Positions 1-7,815 of a stretch of 64,000 nucleotides of DNA are shown here, in pieces; position 1 is the stretch's first letter, and each line of letters starts with the position of its first letter. Made by a program: the position numbers and the translations under genes. Origin of the DNA: Izhakiella capsodis (GTDB taxonomy: Bacteria > Pseudomonadota > Gammaproteobacteria > Enterobacterales > Enterobacteriaceae); NCBI RefSeq assembly GCF_900115045.1, contig NZ_FOVC01000002.1, positions 186,001 through 250,000 of the forward strand. Reading direction: 5' to 3'. Below the pieces are notes generated by a model. That model saw only the letters and a list, made by a program, of their open reading frames with translations, was not told the origin of the DNA and searched no databases.

Positions 1-252
1 CCTACGGTTGTTATGGTGCGGTATAGCATTGGACGACGGTTCAGCTAAAAATCGGTTTGCTTCACTGGTTAAGCCGTTTACGCTGGGCTGATGATATAGA
101 AGGTTGTGTGCTGTGCGGTAAACGTGCGATGAAGGTTTGCTGGCGCTTCTTTTCAGCACTAAAAAATAGGGCAAATGCGGTGCATATCGACTTTTTTTTC
201 TGGACGATAGGGTATAAGTAGGGTTTGTTGTCTTAATTCTGTCGGAGGTTAC

Positions 253-339
253 ATGTTCAGCATCACTTTTATTTACCTGTTCAGAATCCGCCGTTGGCAG
301 CGGCGTGGCAACATTGTTGTTGCAACTACATCACGCTAG
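253..339 (+). CDS. small leader-type ORF (28 aa), unidentified
   Basis: A 28-codon ORF starts at ATG 253 with a GGAGG ribosome site at 244-248 and ends at TAG 337. The peptide is hydrophobic at its start (FSITFIYLF), arginine-rich in the middle and ends NIVVATTSR. A strong intrinsic terminator follows 8 bases after the stop. The arrangement of a short ORF, an RNA hairpin inside its 3' part (GCAAC/GTTGC, 308-323) and a terminator resembles an amino-acid or translation attenuator, but no biosynthetic gene follows. I do not recognise the peptide. It could equally be an autonomous small protein or part of a small RNA. A TATAAG at 213-218 is a possible -10. Confidence 0.4.
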   Translation: MFSITFIYLFRIRRWQRRGNIVVATTSR

Positions 340-347
340 CGCCGCAG

Positions 348-389
348 GCCCAGTGTTGTTCTCTCAAATCGCAGCACTGAGGCTTTTTT
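348..389 (+). terminator. intrinsic terminator after the leader ORF
   Basis: GCC-CAGTGTTG (348-358) pairs with CAGCACTG-A-GGC (372-383), leaving a 13-base loop, and is followed by six T (384-389). CAACATTG at 309-316 could pair with CAGTGTTG (351-358) instead, with one G-U pair, which would be an antiterminator. Confidence 0.7.
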
Positions 390-633
390 ATAAATAATCC
401 GATTCTTAGTGGCGTCCATCCTCGGTGCATCTGATTTACACAGGGACTGCGCCCTGTATCTTATCAAATAATAACAATCAATTAGCGTAGATCAGGCTAA
501 ACTTCGTGTTTACCTATTGTGACTACAGATTTTTCCTACATCGAGTGAGAGCGTAGTATGACAAAGTGTGTTGGTTGATAATTGAAAATAACGCCCGAAA
601 CTATATTTTTGATTTATTTACCTTGCTTTGATT

Positions 634-661
634 TTGAATCACAGACACCTTCTTCTATAAT
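634..661 (+). promoter_or_regulatory. probable promoter of treF
   Basis: TTGAAT (634-639), a 16-base spacer and a perfect TATAAT (656-661). Transcription would start near 667-669, directly before the TTG at 674. That TTG would then be almost leaderless, so the start is more likely further downstream. Confidence 0.55.
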
Positions 662-730
662 AAGAAACCTAATTTGATAAAATTAATCATCACATCAGGT
701 CCACCCTATTCGGAGGAGGTTATTATCAAT

Positions 731-2377
731 ATTCAGCGCAAAGATATCGATAACATCTGCCCTGGTCGTGACGAAGAGAAGAATCAGTTTAATAAAGATT
801 GGGAGGTTATTTCGGAGGATTCAGCTGAGGTCGAACCCCAGCCTGAGATTATCCTGGGTATGCCTGTTTCTGATATCTTAACGCCAGCGGACAGATATCT
901 GGAGTTGTTCGAGTCGGTTCAACTCGAACGCGTATTTACCGATAGCAAAACCTTCGCCGACTGCGCGCCGTTAAATGATCCCCAGCAAATCCTTGAGGAC
1001 TTTCGCCGCCTGCGCAACATGCCTGGCTTCAATTTAACGCAGTTTGTTGCCAGCAACTTTAAATACACGTCGATAGAAAAAAACGATTACGTATCCGATC
1101 CGGGCAAAACGTTGACGCAGCACATTGATGATCTGTGGCCGGTTCTTACGAAAGAGCCGCACGAGCAGTCACCGTTTTCTTCATTGCTGCCGTTGCCTAA
1201 ATCCTACGTGGTGCCAGGCGGACGATTCGGCGAGACCTACTACTGGGATTCCTACTTTAGCATGCTGGGGCTTGCCGAAAGTGGTCGGGAGGATCTGCTG
1301 CATAATATGGCAGACAATTTCGCCTGGCTTATCGATAACTACGGCCATATTCCCAATGGGAACCGCACCTATTATCTCAGCCGCTCTCAGCCTCCTGTTT
1401 TTGCTCTGATGGTTGAACTGTTTGAAGAGGACGGCATTCGCGGTTCCAAACGCTACCTGAATCAGTTGATTAAAGAGCATGATTACTGGATGGATGGCGC
1501 CGACGCGCTGGAGCCACAGCAGGCTTACCGCCACGTAGTAAAATTGCCGGACGGTTCGCTACTGAACCGTTATTGGGACGATCGGGATACGCCGCGTGAT
1601 GAGTCTTATGCTGAAGACGTGGAAACCGCCCGGGGATCGTCGCGTCCGGCAAGCGAAGTCTACCGCGATTTGCGAGCGGGTGCCGCGTCAGGCTGGGACT
1701 ATTCGTCACGCTGGCTACGCGATCCGCATCGGTTGGCCAGCATCCGTACTACCCAGTTTTTACCGATTGACCTTAACGCATTGCTTTATAAGCTGGAGTG
1801 CATGATTGCCAGCATTTCAGCTGTTGCTGGGGATGAAACTACCTCAGCGCGCTTTAGCCAGTATGCGACAAAGCGTCATCGTGCTATCGATCGCTATCTT
1901 TGGGATTATAGCGCCAACATTTATCGTGATTATGACTGGCGTCGCCAGCGGCTGGCGGCGTATACCGCGGCGGTAGTGGTACCGCTTTTCGTCGGGCTGG
2001 CAAGTCCGGTGCAGGGCGCATTCGTCGCACGGGCGCTGGAGAAAGATCTTCTCAGCGCGGGCGGGCTGATTACTTCGTTGCACAATTCCGGCCAACAGTG
2101 GGATAGCCCCAATGCCTGGGCTCCACTGCAATGGATGGCGATTCAGGGATTAAATGCTTATGGCGAAGAGAAGATGGGGGCCGAACTGGCCCGACGTTGG
2201 CTGACGACAGTGCATGATTTTTATCGCCAGCATGCAAGGCTGGTCGAAAAATATAATATTGTTGGGAATGAAGTAAAAGCCGGGGGCGGTGGGGAATACC
2301 CTTTGCAGGATGGTTTTGGCTGGACAAATGGAGTGACGCGTCGGCTGATTGCCCTTTACCCTGGGATAGTCGACTAA
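731..2377 (+). CDS. treF: cytoplasmic trehalase TreF
   Basis: GH37 trehalase hydrolysing trehalose to two glucose in the cytoplasm. Both family signatures are visible: PGGRFGETYYWDSY in the first half and QWDSPNAWAPLQWM near the end. The glycine-rich GGGGEYPLQDGFGWTNG close to the C-terminus carries a catalytic acid. The sequence tracks E. coli TreF from its N-terminal acidic stretch to the end, and there is no signal peptide, which excludes TreA. The frame opens at TTG 674, but there is no in-frame ATG or GTG before the conserved region. The only strong ribosome site, GGAGGAGG at 712-719, lies 11 bases before ATT 731 and 5 before ATC 725. I therefore set the start at ATT 731, which is uncertain; TTG 674 would give 567 residues. 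It has its own promoter upstream. It stands alone rather than in an operon, as treF usually does. Confidence 0.93.
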   Translation: MQRKDIDNICPGRDEEKNQFNKDWEVISEDSAEVEPQPEIILGMPVSDILTPADRYLELFESVQLERVFTDSKTFADCAPLNDPQQILEDFRRLRNMPGFNLTQFVASNFKYTSIEKNDYVSDPGKTLTQHIDDLWPVLTKEPHEQSPFSSLLPLPKSYVVPGGRFGETYYWDSYFSMLGLAESGREDLLHNMADNFAWLIDNYGHIPNGNRTYYLSRSQPPVFALMVELFEEDGIRGSKRYLNQLIKEHDYWMDGADALEPQQAYRHVVKLPDGSLLNRYWDDRDTPRDESYAEDVETARGSSRPASEVYRDLRAGAASGWDYSSRWLRDPHRLASIRTTQFLPIDLNALLYKLECMIASISAVAGDETTSARFSQYATKRHRAIDRYLWDYSANIYRDYDWRRQRLAAYTAAVVVPLFVGLASPVQGAFVARALEKDLLSAGGLITSLHNSGQQWDSPNAWAPLQWMAIQGLNAYGEEKMGAELARRWLTTVHDFYRQHARLVEKYNIVGNEVKAGGGGEYPLQDGFGWTNGVTRRLIALYPGIVD

Positions 2378-2566
2378 GGACCTCAAACTTCAGCAACAGC
2401 GCATGTAACTTGTCCCGCAGCGGTCGGTTAAAATTTTCAACGTAAAAATAGTTAATTCAGGTTATTACTTAAATTATTTGAACATTATAAACAAAAGCTT
2501 TTAATAATCTTATTGCGCTGAATTCTGCACAATCAGGAGTCCATTCCTCAATAAAAGGTCAGATTG

Positions 2567-3151
2567 ATGTCAGTATGGAAAACAGTATATTTACCGCTGG
2601 TGATGGGACTGGGTATTTATTCGCAGGTAGCCGGGGCAACCGGCGTGAGCTATAAGATTGATGCGAGTCATACCTCGGTTATCGTTTCATGGGCGCATTT
2701 CGGTTTTTCCCACCCAACGGCTTCAATCAGCGAGGCGTCAGGTAATATCGTGTTTGATAAGACCGATCCCTCCCAGTCAAAAGTCGATGTTACTCTGCCG
2801 CTGAACACTATAGATACGCGGGTGCCAGCGCTGACCGAGGCGTTTCTTGGCGCGGGATACTTTGACGTAAAAAATTACCCGACTGCAACGTTTTCCAGTA
2901 GCAAAGTGACAGCTACAGGGAATAACAAATTTGATGTAGCCGGCAACCTGACCATAAAAGGTATTACTAAGCCGGTGGTACTGCATGCGACGCTTAACCA
3001 GCAAGAAATGCACCCGATGGTGAAAAAGCCGGCGATTGGCTTTGATGCGACCGCTACCGTTAAACGTTCCGATTATAAACTCGATGAATACGTGCCGTCG
3101 GTTAGCGATGAGATTGCAATACGCATCTCAACGGAAGCTTACGCTAAATAG
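2567..3151 (+). CDS. YceI-family periplasmic protein
   Basis: A 194-residue protein of the YceI family, whose lipocalin-like barrel binds isoprenoid or other lipid-like molecules in the periplasm. A signal peptide is visible (MSVWKTVYLPLVMG...VAGA, cleavage near residue 22). The mature part has typical YceI features: YKIDASHTSVIVSWAHFGF at the start, the FSSSKVTATG strand and FDVAGNLTIKGITKPV. The frame opens at TTG 2564; I chose ATG 2567, preceded by AAAAGG at 2553-2558. It is followed by a clear terminator and appears monocistronic. E. coli yceI forms an operon with a cytochrome b561 gene (yceJ); no such gene is here, so this may be a paralogue. The physiological ligand cannot be told from sequence. 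Confidence 0.9.
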   Translation: MSVWKTVYLPLVMGLGIYSQVAGATGVSYKIDASHTSVIVSWAHFGFSHPTASISEASGNIVFDKTDPSQSKVDVTLPLNTIDTRVPALTEAFLGAGYFDVKNYPTATFSSSKVTATGNNKFDVAGNLTIKGITKPVVLHATLNQQEMHPMVKKPAIGFDATATVKRSDYKLDEYVPSVSDEIAIRISTEAYAK

Positions 3152-3160
3152 TCAGGTGTT

Positions 3161-3191
3161 AAAAAACCCGCAAACAGTCCTGCGGGTTTTT
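3161..3191 (+). terminator. intrinsic terminator
   Basis: AAAACCCGCA, an 8-base loop and TGCGGGTTTTT form a strong stem with A and T tracts on both sides. It can therefore terminate both the YceI gene and transcripts from the right. Confidence 0.85.
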
Positions 3192-3304
3192 GCCACGGCG
3201 TAGCGGGCAATGTTGAGTATGTTCAGGCTGTACGTGCGCGCCGCATGACCACTGTACTGATTACGCGGGAACATCCATACCGGCAGGCGTGACAGCCAGC
3301 TAAA

Positions 3305-4501
3305 CTAAGGGCGTTTGCCGAAGCTTTGCTGCAAAACCGTCCAGCGTCTGGCCTGCTCGCTGATTGTAATTCCCAGACCGTGGCGTGCGGAGATAATCAT
3401 GCGCCCATCGCGTAGCTCAAGCTGCTCATCGAACAGGGGATTAAGCCATTCGAAGTGCTCCAGCCACGGTTCGGTCGGATAGGCAGCGGCCAGATGTAAA
3501 TGGATCTCCATAGCAAAGTGCGGTGCCAGTTTTTTGCCGTGCCTTGCCGCCAGATCCATAATTTGCATAAAGGGGGTGATGCCGCCAACGCGTGGTGCAT
3601 CGGGCTGAACAAAGTCACTGGCGTTACCAAGGATTAACTGCTCATGTTCACGAAAGCTGGTGAGCATCTCGCCAGTGGCGATGGGGGTATCCAGCGTGCT
3701 GGCAAGCGCCGCGTGTCCTTCAACGTCATAAGCATCGAGAGGCTCTTCGATCCAGATCAAGTTAAAGCTTTCCATTTTACGGCCCATCCTGATAGCCGTT
3801 TCACGATCCCACTGCTGATTAGCGTCCACCATGAGCGGGAAGTTATCACCCAGCGCGTTGCGTACGGCAGCCAGTCGTTTCAGATCCTGCTGGTTATCGG
3901 GATGCCCTACTTTGATCTTAATACCGCCAATGCCGCTTTCACAGGAAATCGCGATATTCTTTATTACCTGCTCCAGCGGCGTATGCAGGAAGCCACCGGA
4001 AGTATTATAGCAGCGTACGGAATCCCGATGAGCGCCTAAAAGCTTTGCCAGCGGTAAGCCGGCTCGTCGGGCTTTCATATCCCATAACGCGATATCGACA
4101 GACGAAATTGCCTGTACTGCTAAGCCACTGCGTCCAACGGAAGCGCCTGCCCACAGAAGCTTGCTGTAAATTTTCTGAATATCGTTGGGGTCTTCACCCA
4201 GTAGATTATCAGCGATTTCCACGGCGTGAGCGTAAATCCCCCGGCCACCCGCTCGCTTGGAGTAGCTGAATCCTACGCCTTCAAATCCGTCGCGGGTGTG
4301 GATTTCGGCAAAAATTATTGCCACTTCACTCAATGGCTTTTGTCGACCGGTGAGCACCTTGGCATCGCTTACCGGCGTCGACAGCGGTAGAAATGCCAGC
4401 GAGATATTTACCCATTCAATACGATCGCCGCTCCCGGCGGCAGTGCTACCACCGGAGGATCGGGCGTAAGATACGGCGTTAGAATTCCCACTGTCTATCA
4501 T
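3305..4501 (-). CDS. L-talarate/galactarate dehydratase
   Basis: Enolase-superfamily acid-sugar dehydratase of 398 residues, the same length as Salmonella STM3697, the characterised L-talarate/galactarate dehydratase (established knowledge). The catalytic set falls at the same residue numbers: KIK with Lys195 and Lys197, metal ligands Asp226, Glu252 and Glu278, and the general base His328. It should dehydrate L-talarate or m-galactarate to 5-keto-4-deoxy-D-glucarate, which normally enters the GarL/GarR path. No aldolase, reductase or transporter gene lies beside it. It is divergent from a LacI-family gene, with two operator-like palindromes between, which suggests control by that regulator. 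Ribosome site AGGAGC lies just before ATG 4501. Confidence 0.9.
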   Translation of the reverse strand: MIDSGNSNAVSYARSSGGSTAAGSGDRIEWVNISLAFLPLSTPVSDAKVLTGRQKPLSEVAIIFAEIHTRDGFEGVGFSYSKRAGGRGIYAHAVEIADNLLGEDPNDIQKIYSKLLWAGASVGRSGLAVQAISSVDIALWDMKARRAGLPLAKLLGAHRDSVRCYNTSGGFLHTPLEQVIKNIAISCESGIGGIKIKVGHPDNQQDLKRLAAVRNALGDNFPLMVDANQQWDRETAIRMGRKMESFNLIWIEEPLDAYDVEGHAALASTLDTPIATGEMLTSFREHEQLILGNASDFVQPDAPRVGGITPFMQIMDLAARHGKKLAPHFAMEIHLHLAAAYPTEPWLEHFEWLNPLFDEQLELRDGRMIISARHGLGITISEQARRWTVLQQSFGKRP

Positions 4502-4525
4502 TTATGGTGCTCCTTTATGATTTAA

Positions 4526-4541
4526 ATGTTTGCGCTAACAT
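4526..4541. promoter_or_regulatory. LacI-family operator-like palindrome
   Basis: ATGTTTGCGCTAACAT is a near-perfect 16-bp palindrome with the central CG typical of GntR/GalR-LacI operators. It lies 24 bases before the dehydratase start. Confidence 0.6.
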
Positions 4542-4633
4542 TTATGCTTTTTAAATTATTAACGATTAAATACGGCTTTAAATCTACTTTGATCACAAAA
4601 TTAATGTAGTAAATGATGACTTAATTTATTTAA

Positions 4634-4649
4634 TTGATTGCGATAACAT
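4634..4649. promoter_or_regulatory. second LacI-type operator-like site
   Basis: TTGATTGCGATAACAT matches the site at 4526 at 11 of 16 positions, including the half-site TAACAT. It sits between the two divergent genes, 108 bases from the first site. Confidence 0.4.
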
Positions 4650-4731
4650 TTTATCAACGCAACCTTTGCCTGTTAGCAAAGGCGCGCACATTACCGGATC
4701 ATGAAACGATTAGCGTCGGCAAGGGCAATAA

Positions 4732-5751
4732 GTGAAAAGCAAAAAAATGAAGTCAGAAGGCACTGTCGCACCGACTCTGGAGGATGTTGCGCGTGAGGCG
4801 GGTTTATCACCGATGACCGTCAGTCGGGCATTGAACAACCCAAAAATTGTTCGCCCGATGACGGTGGCGCGGGTCATGCTGGCGGTGGAGAAAACGGGCT
4901 ACATTCCTAATATGCTGGCCGGAGGCCTTGCTTCAAGACGCAGCAAGCTAATTGCCGTCGTCGTACCGCAAATTAATAACAACATGTTTGTCGATACCAT
5001 CCAGGCAATCAGTGATACCCTGGCGCAGCGTGGTTATCACATGCTGCTTTGTGTGGGCGGCTATGACAGTGATGGCGAAGCCGCTTTGGTGGCGACCTTG
5101 CTATCGCGCAAACCCGATGGGATCGTGCTTACCGGCATTCATCATGCGCCCGCGCTGAAAAAACGCCTGATAAACGCTGCACTGCCCGTGGTAGAAATAT
5201 GGGATCTCACGCCGACGCCAATAGATATGCTGGTGGGGTTTTCCCATGAAAAAGTCGGCCGCCTTAGCGCGCGCTATTTGCTCGGCAAGGGATATCGCCG
5301 CTTTGGTTTACTGTGGACCGCAGATCAGCGGGCCTTGATACGTAAGCAAGGGGTAGTCGATATGCTGCAAAGTCATGTTGGTTGCTGGTTTGTGGAAGTG
5401 AAGGTAGGGCTACCGGCTACGATGCGTTTGGGGCGGGATGGTATGCAGGCGCTACTTGCTCGCGCCCCTGAGCTTGATGCGATCATCTGCAGTTCGGATA
5501 CCCTGGCGCAGGGTGCGATCCTTGAGGCCCAATCTCAGGGTATTAGCGTACCACAGCAGCTGGCGGTAATGGGGTTTGGCGATCTCGATTTTGCTGCCTG
5601 CCATCTGCCTTCAATTACCACGGTAGCTATCGATCGCTGGCGGCTGGGTCAGGAAGCGGCGACGATGCTGGCTGATAAAATTGAAGGTATGACGCTTAGC
5701 GAGCCGCTGCGCGATTTGGGCTTCTGGCTCTGTGAGCGGCAGTCAGCCTGA
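4732..5751 (+). CDS. LacI/GalR-family transcriptional regulator (GntR-like)
   Basis: A 339-residue repressor. The N-terminal helix-turn-helix and hinge are clear: TLEDVAREAGLSPMTVSRALNNP at residues 15-37, followed by IPNMLAGGLASRRS. The C-terminal periplasmic-binding-protein-like effector domain contains the family's CSSDTLAQGA and MGFGDLDFAACHLPSITTV blocks. It most resembles gluconate-type GntR regulators in the hinge and in effector-domain wording. The start is GTG 4732 with AAGGGC at 4720-4725; ATG 4747 is a possible alternative. The neighbouring divergent dehydratase gene and two palindromes suggest that it responds to an aldarate or a related acid sugar. Confidence 0.88.
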   Translation: MKSKKMKSEGTVAPTLEDVAREAGLSPMTVSRALNNPKIVRPMTVARVMLAVEKTGYIPNMLAGGLASRRSKLIAVVVPQINNNMFVDTIQAISDTLAQRGYHMLLCVGGYDSDGEAALVATLLSRKPDGIVLTGIHHAPALKKRLINAALPVVEIWDLTPTPIDMLVGFSHEKVGRLSARYLLGKGYRRFGLLWTADQRALIRKQGVVDMLQSHVGCWFVEVKVGLPATMRLGRDGMQALLARAPELDAIICSSDTLAQGAILEAQSQGISVPQQLAVMGFGDLDFAACHLPSITTVAIDRWRLGQEAATMLADKIEGMTLSEPLRDLGFWLCERQSA

Positions 5752-5867
5752 CTATTACAGAGGTTAATAAATATTACACTTTTCGGCACCTGCTCGCATC
5801 TTTTGTCTGGTGCTATGGATACCAAATCTTATTATGACCGACTGTTTTTCCCTTAATTCTCCCGCTG

Positions 5868-7763
5868 ATGAATCTGCCCGATTTCGAACGACAAGAAAAA
5901 CTTTTTAATCGCCGCTCGCGGGTCGCACTCGGCATAGTGTTAACCGGATTTTTGATTTTGCTGAGTAATCTCTGGCATCTGCAAATAGACGATCATCACT
6001 ATTATCAGACACGCTCTAATGAGAATGATATCAAGATGATACCGTTAGCGCCGCGCCGTGGGATTATTTATGACCGCAACGGGATCCCGTTGGTAAGAAA
6101 CGTCAAGAAGTTTGATCTCGCCGTTATGCCTTACAAAATCCATAATATGAAAGCGTTGATAAAGGCGCTAACGCCGGTGGTTTATCTGACCCCGGACGAC
6201 ATAAAGACCTTCTGGCAAGCGCTCAAACAGAGCAGCCGTTACCGCAATGTTGTACTAAAAGATGAACTCACGAACGTTGAAATGGCGCGATTTGCCGTTA
6301 ACCAGTTTAAATTCGGCGGGGTGAGTATTAATAGCTATTACGACCGAGAGTATCCCTACGGTGCGGCGTTATCACACGTAATAGGATACGTCTCGCGGAT
6401 TAGCGATAGTGATTATCAACGGTTGAAAAAAACCGGCGAGCTGGAGAATTACCTTGCGGATCGCAATATAGGTAAGCAAGGTATAGAAAGCTACTATGAA
6501 AAGCTGTTGCACGGTCAAACGGGCTATCAGGAAGTGGAAGTTGATAACCACGGCCGGATAGTGAGGGTCCTGAAAAAGGTGCCGCCGGTGGCGGGGAAAA
6601 ATATCTATCTCACCCTTGATTTACCCCTCCAGCTGTTTGTGGAAAAGCAGCTTCCGGGTCAGCGTGCCGCCGTACTGATTGAAAACCCCAAGGATGCTTC
6701 AGTGCTGGCAATGGTCTCCTGCCCTGGCTACGATCCTAATCCTTTTGTTAAGGGGATCAGCTTTAAAGCTTATCATCAGTTGCTTACGGATAAAGATCTG
6801 CCGCTAATCAACCGCGTTACCCAGGGACTTTATCCTCCAGCCTCAACGGTGAAGCCCTATATTGCGATGTCGGCGCTTCTGGATAAAGTCATTACCCCGC
6901 AAACCGAGCTTTATAGTGGACCAACCTGGACGATACCGGGAACTAAACACTGCTACCATGACTGGAATAGAAATGGTCATGGCATGCTGGATGTGACGAA
7001 AGCGATTGAAGAATCCGCCGATACCTTTTTCTACCAGGTCGCATTCGAAATGGGTATTGACCGCATCCACGCGATGCTGTCGCAATTTGGTTATGGAAAG
7101 ATGACTGGCATCGATCTTCACGAGGAGTATCCTGGCCTGCTGCCCTCGCGTCCCTGGAAAATGCGCGCCCATCATCAGCCTTGGTATCAGGGTGATACAA
7201 TCTCTGTGGGGATCGGTCAGGGATATTGGATAGCCACGCCGATCCAGATGGTAAAAGCGCTGGTGACGCTACTGAATAACGGCCGGGTAATGTCGCCGCA
7301 CCTGATGTCTGCTGCAAAGCTGGGTAATCAGACCATCCATTACAAATCACCGATGCCCGTAGGCCAGGTTGCCTCAACCAACTCACCCTACTGGGCGCTG
7401 ATCCGCAAAGCGATGTTCGGTATGGCGAATTCGCCTGACGGCACCGGCTACAAGTATTTTCATAGCGCGCCCTACGGCATTGCAGCTAAAAGTGGTACCG
7501 CGCAGGTTTTCAGCCTGAAAAAAAACCAGATCTATAACGCCAAAACGCTCCCATTGCGCCTGCGTGATAACATACTTTATACCGCGTTCGCCCCCTATAA
7601 ACATCCAACGGTTGCGATGGCGTTGGTGCTGGAAAACGGTGGGGATAACGGCATAGTGGCTGGCCCGGTAGTGCGCCATATCCTTGATTACATGTTCCTT
7701 AAAGGTCCTACTGGTCAAACGCAGATGCAGTTAGCCGATCAGGCGGCAAATAAATTGAATTAA
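5868..7763 (+). CDS. PBP2-type peptidoglycan transpeptidase, solitary paralogue
   Basis: Class B penicillin-binding protein of 631 residues. One N-terminal membrane anchor (about residues 18-38) is followed by the pedestal domain and the transpeptidase domain. Catalytic motifs are intact: SxxK as PASTVKP with Ser326, S-x-D as Ser383-Ala-Asp385, and KSGT at 541-544. The family is PBP2 (MrdA), the elongasome crosslinking enzyme, but the usual neighbours rodA, rlpA, dacA and rlmH are all absent. It is therefore probably a second copy. Salmonella carries such a paralogue (PBP2SAL) that works in acidic conditions; orthology to it is my inference. Ribosome site before ATG 5868 is weak. The MCP gene 52 bases downstream is probably unrelated in function. 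Confidence 0.87.
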   Translation: MNLPDFERQEKLFNRRSRVALGIVLTGFLILLSNLWHLQIDDHHYYQTRSNENDIKMIPLAPRRGIIYDRNGIPLVRNVKKFDLAVMPYKIHNMKALIKALTPVVYLTPDDIKTFWQALKQSSRYRNVVLKDELTNVEMARFAVNQFKFGGVSINSYYDREYPYGAALSHVIGYVSRISDSDYQRLKKTGELENYLADRNIGKQGIESYYEKLLHGQTGYQEVEVDNHGRIVRVLKKVPPVAGKNIYLTLDLPLQLFVEKQLPGQRAAVLIENPKDASVLAMVSCPGYDPNPFVKGISFKAYHQLLTDKDLPLINRVTQGLYPPASTVKPYIAMSALLDKVITPQTELYSGPTWTIPGTKHCYHDWNRNGHGMLDVTKAIEESADTFFYQVAFEMGIDRIHAMLSQFGYGKMTGIDLHEEYPGLLPSRPWKMRAHHQPWYQGDTISVGIGQGYWIATPIQMVKALVTLLNNGRVMSPHLMSAAKLGNQTIHYKSPMPVGQVASTNSPYWALIRKAMFGMANSPDGTGYKYFHSAPYGIAAKSGTAQVFSLKKNQIYNAKTLPLRLRDNILYTAFAPYKHPTVAMALVLENGGDNGIVAGPVVRHILDYMFLKGPTGQTQMQLADQAANKLN

Positions 7764-7815
7764 GGAAATCATCGCGGATGCCGATAGTACTGATTTAACC
7801 GTAGGAACGGGCACT

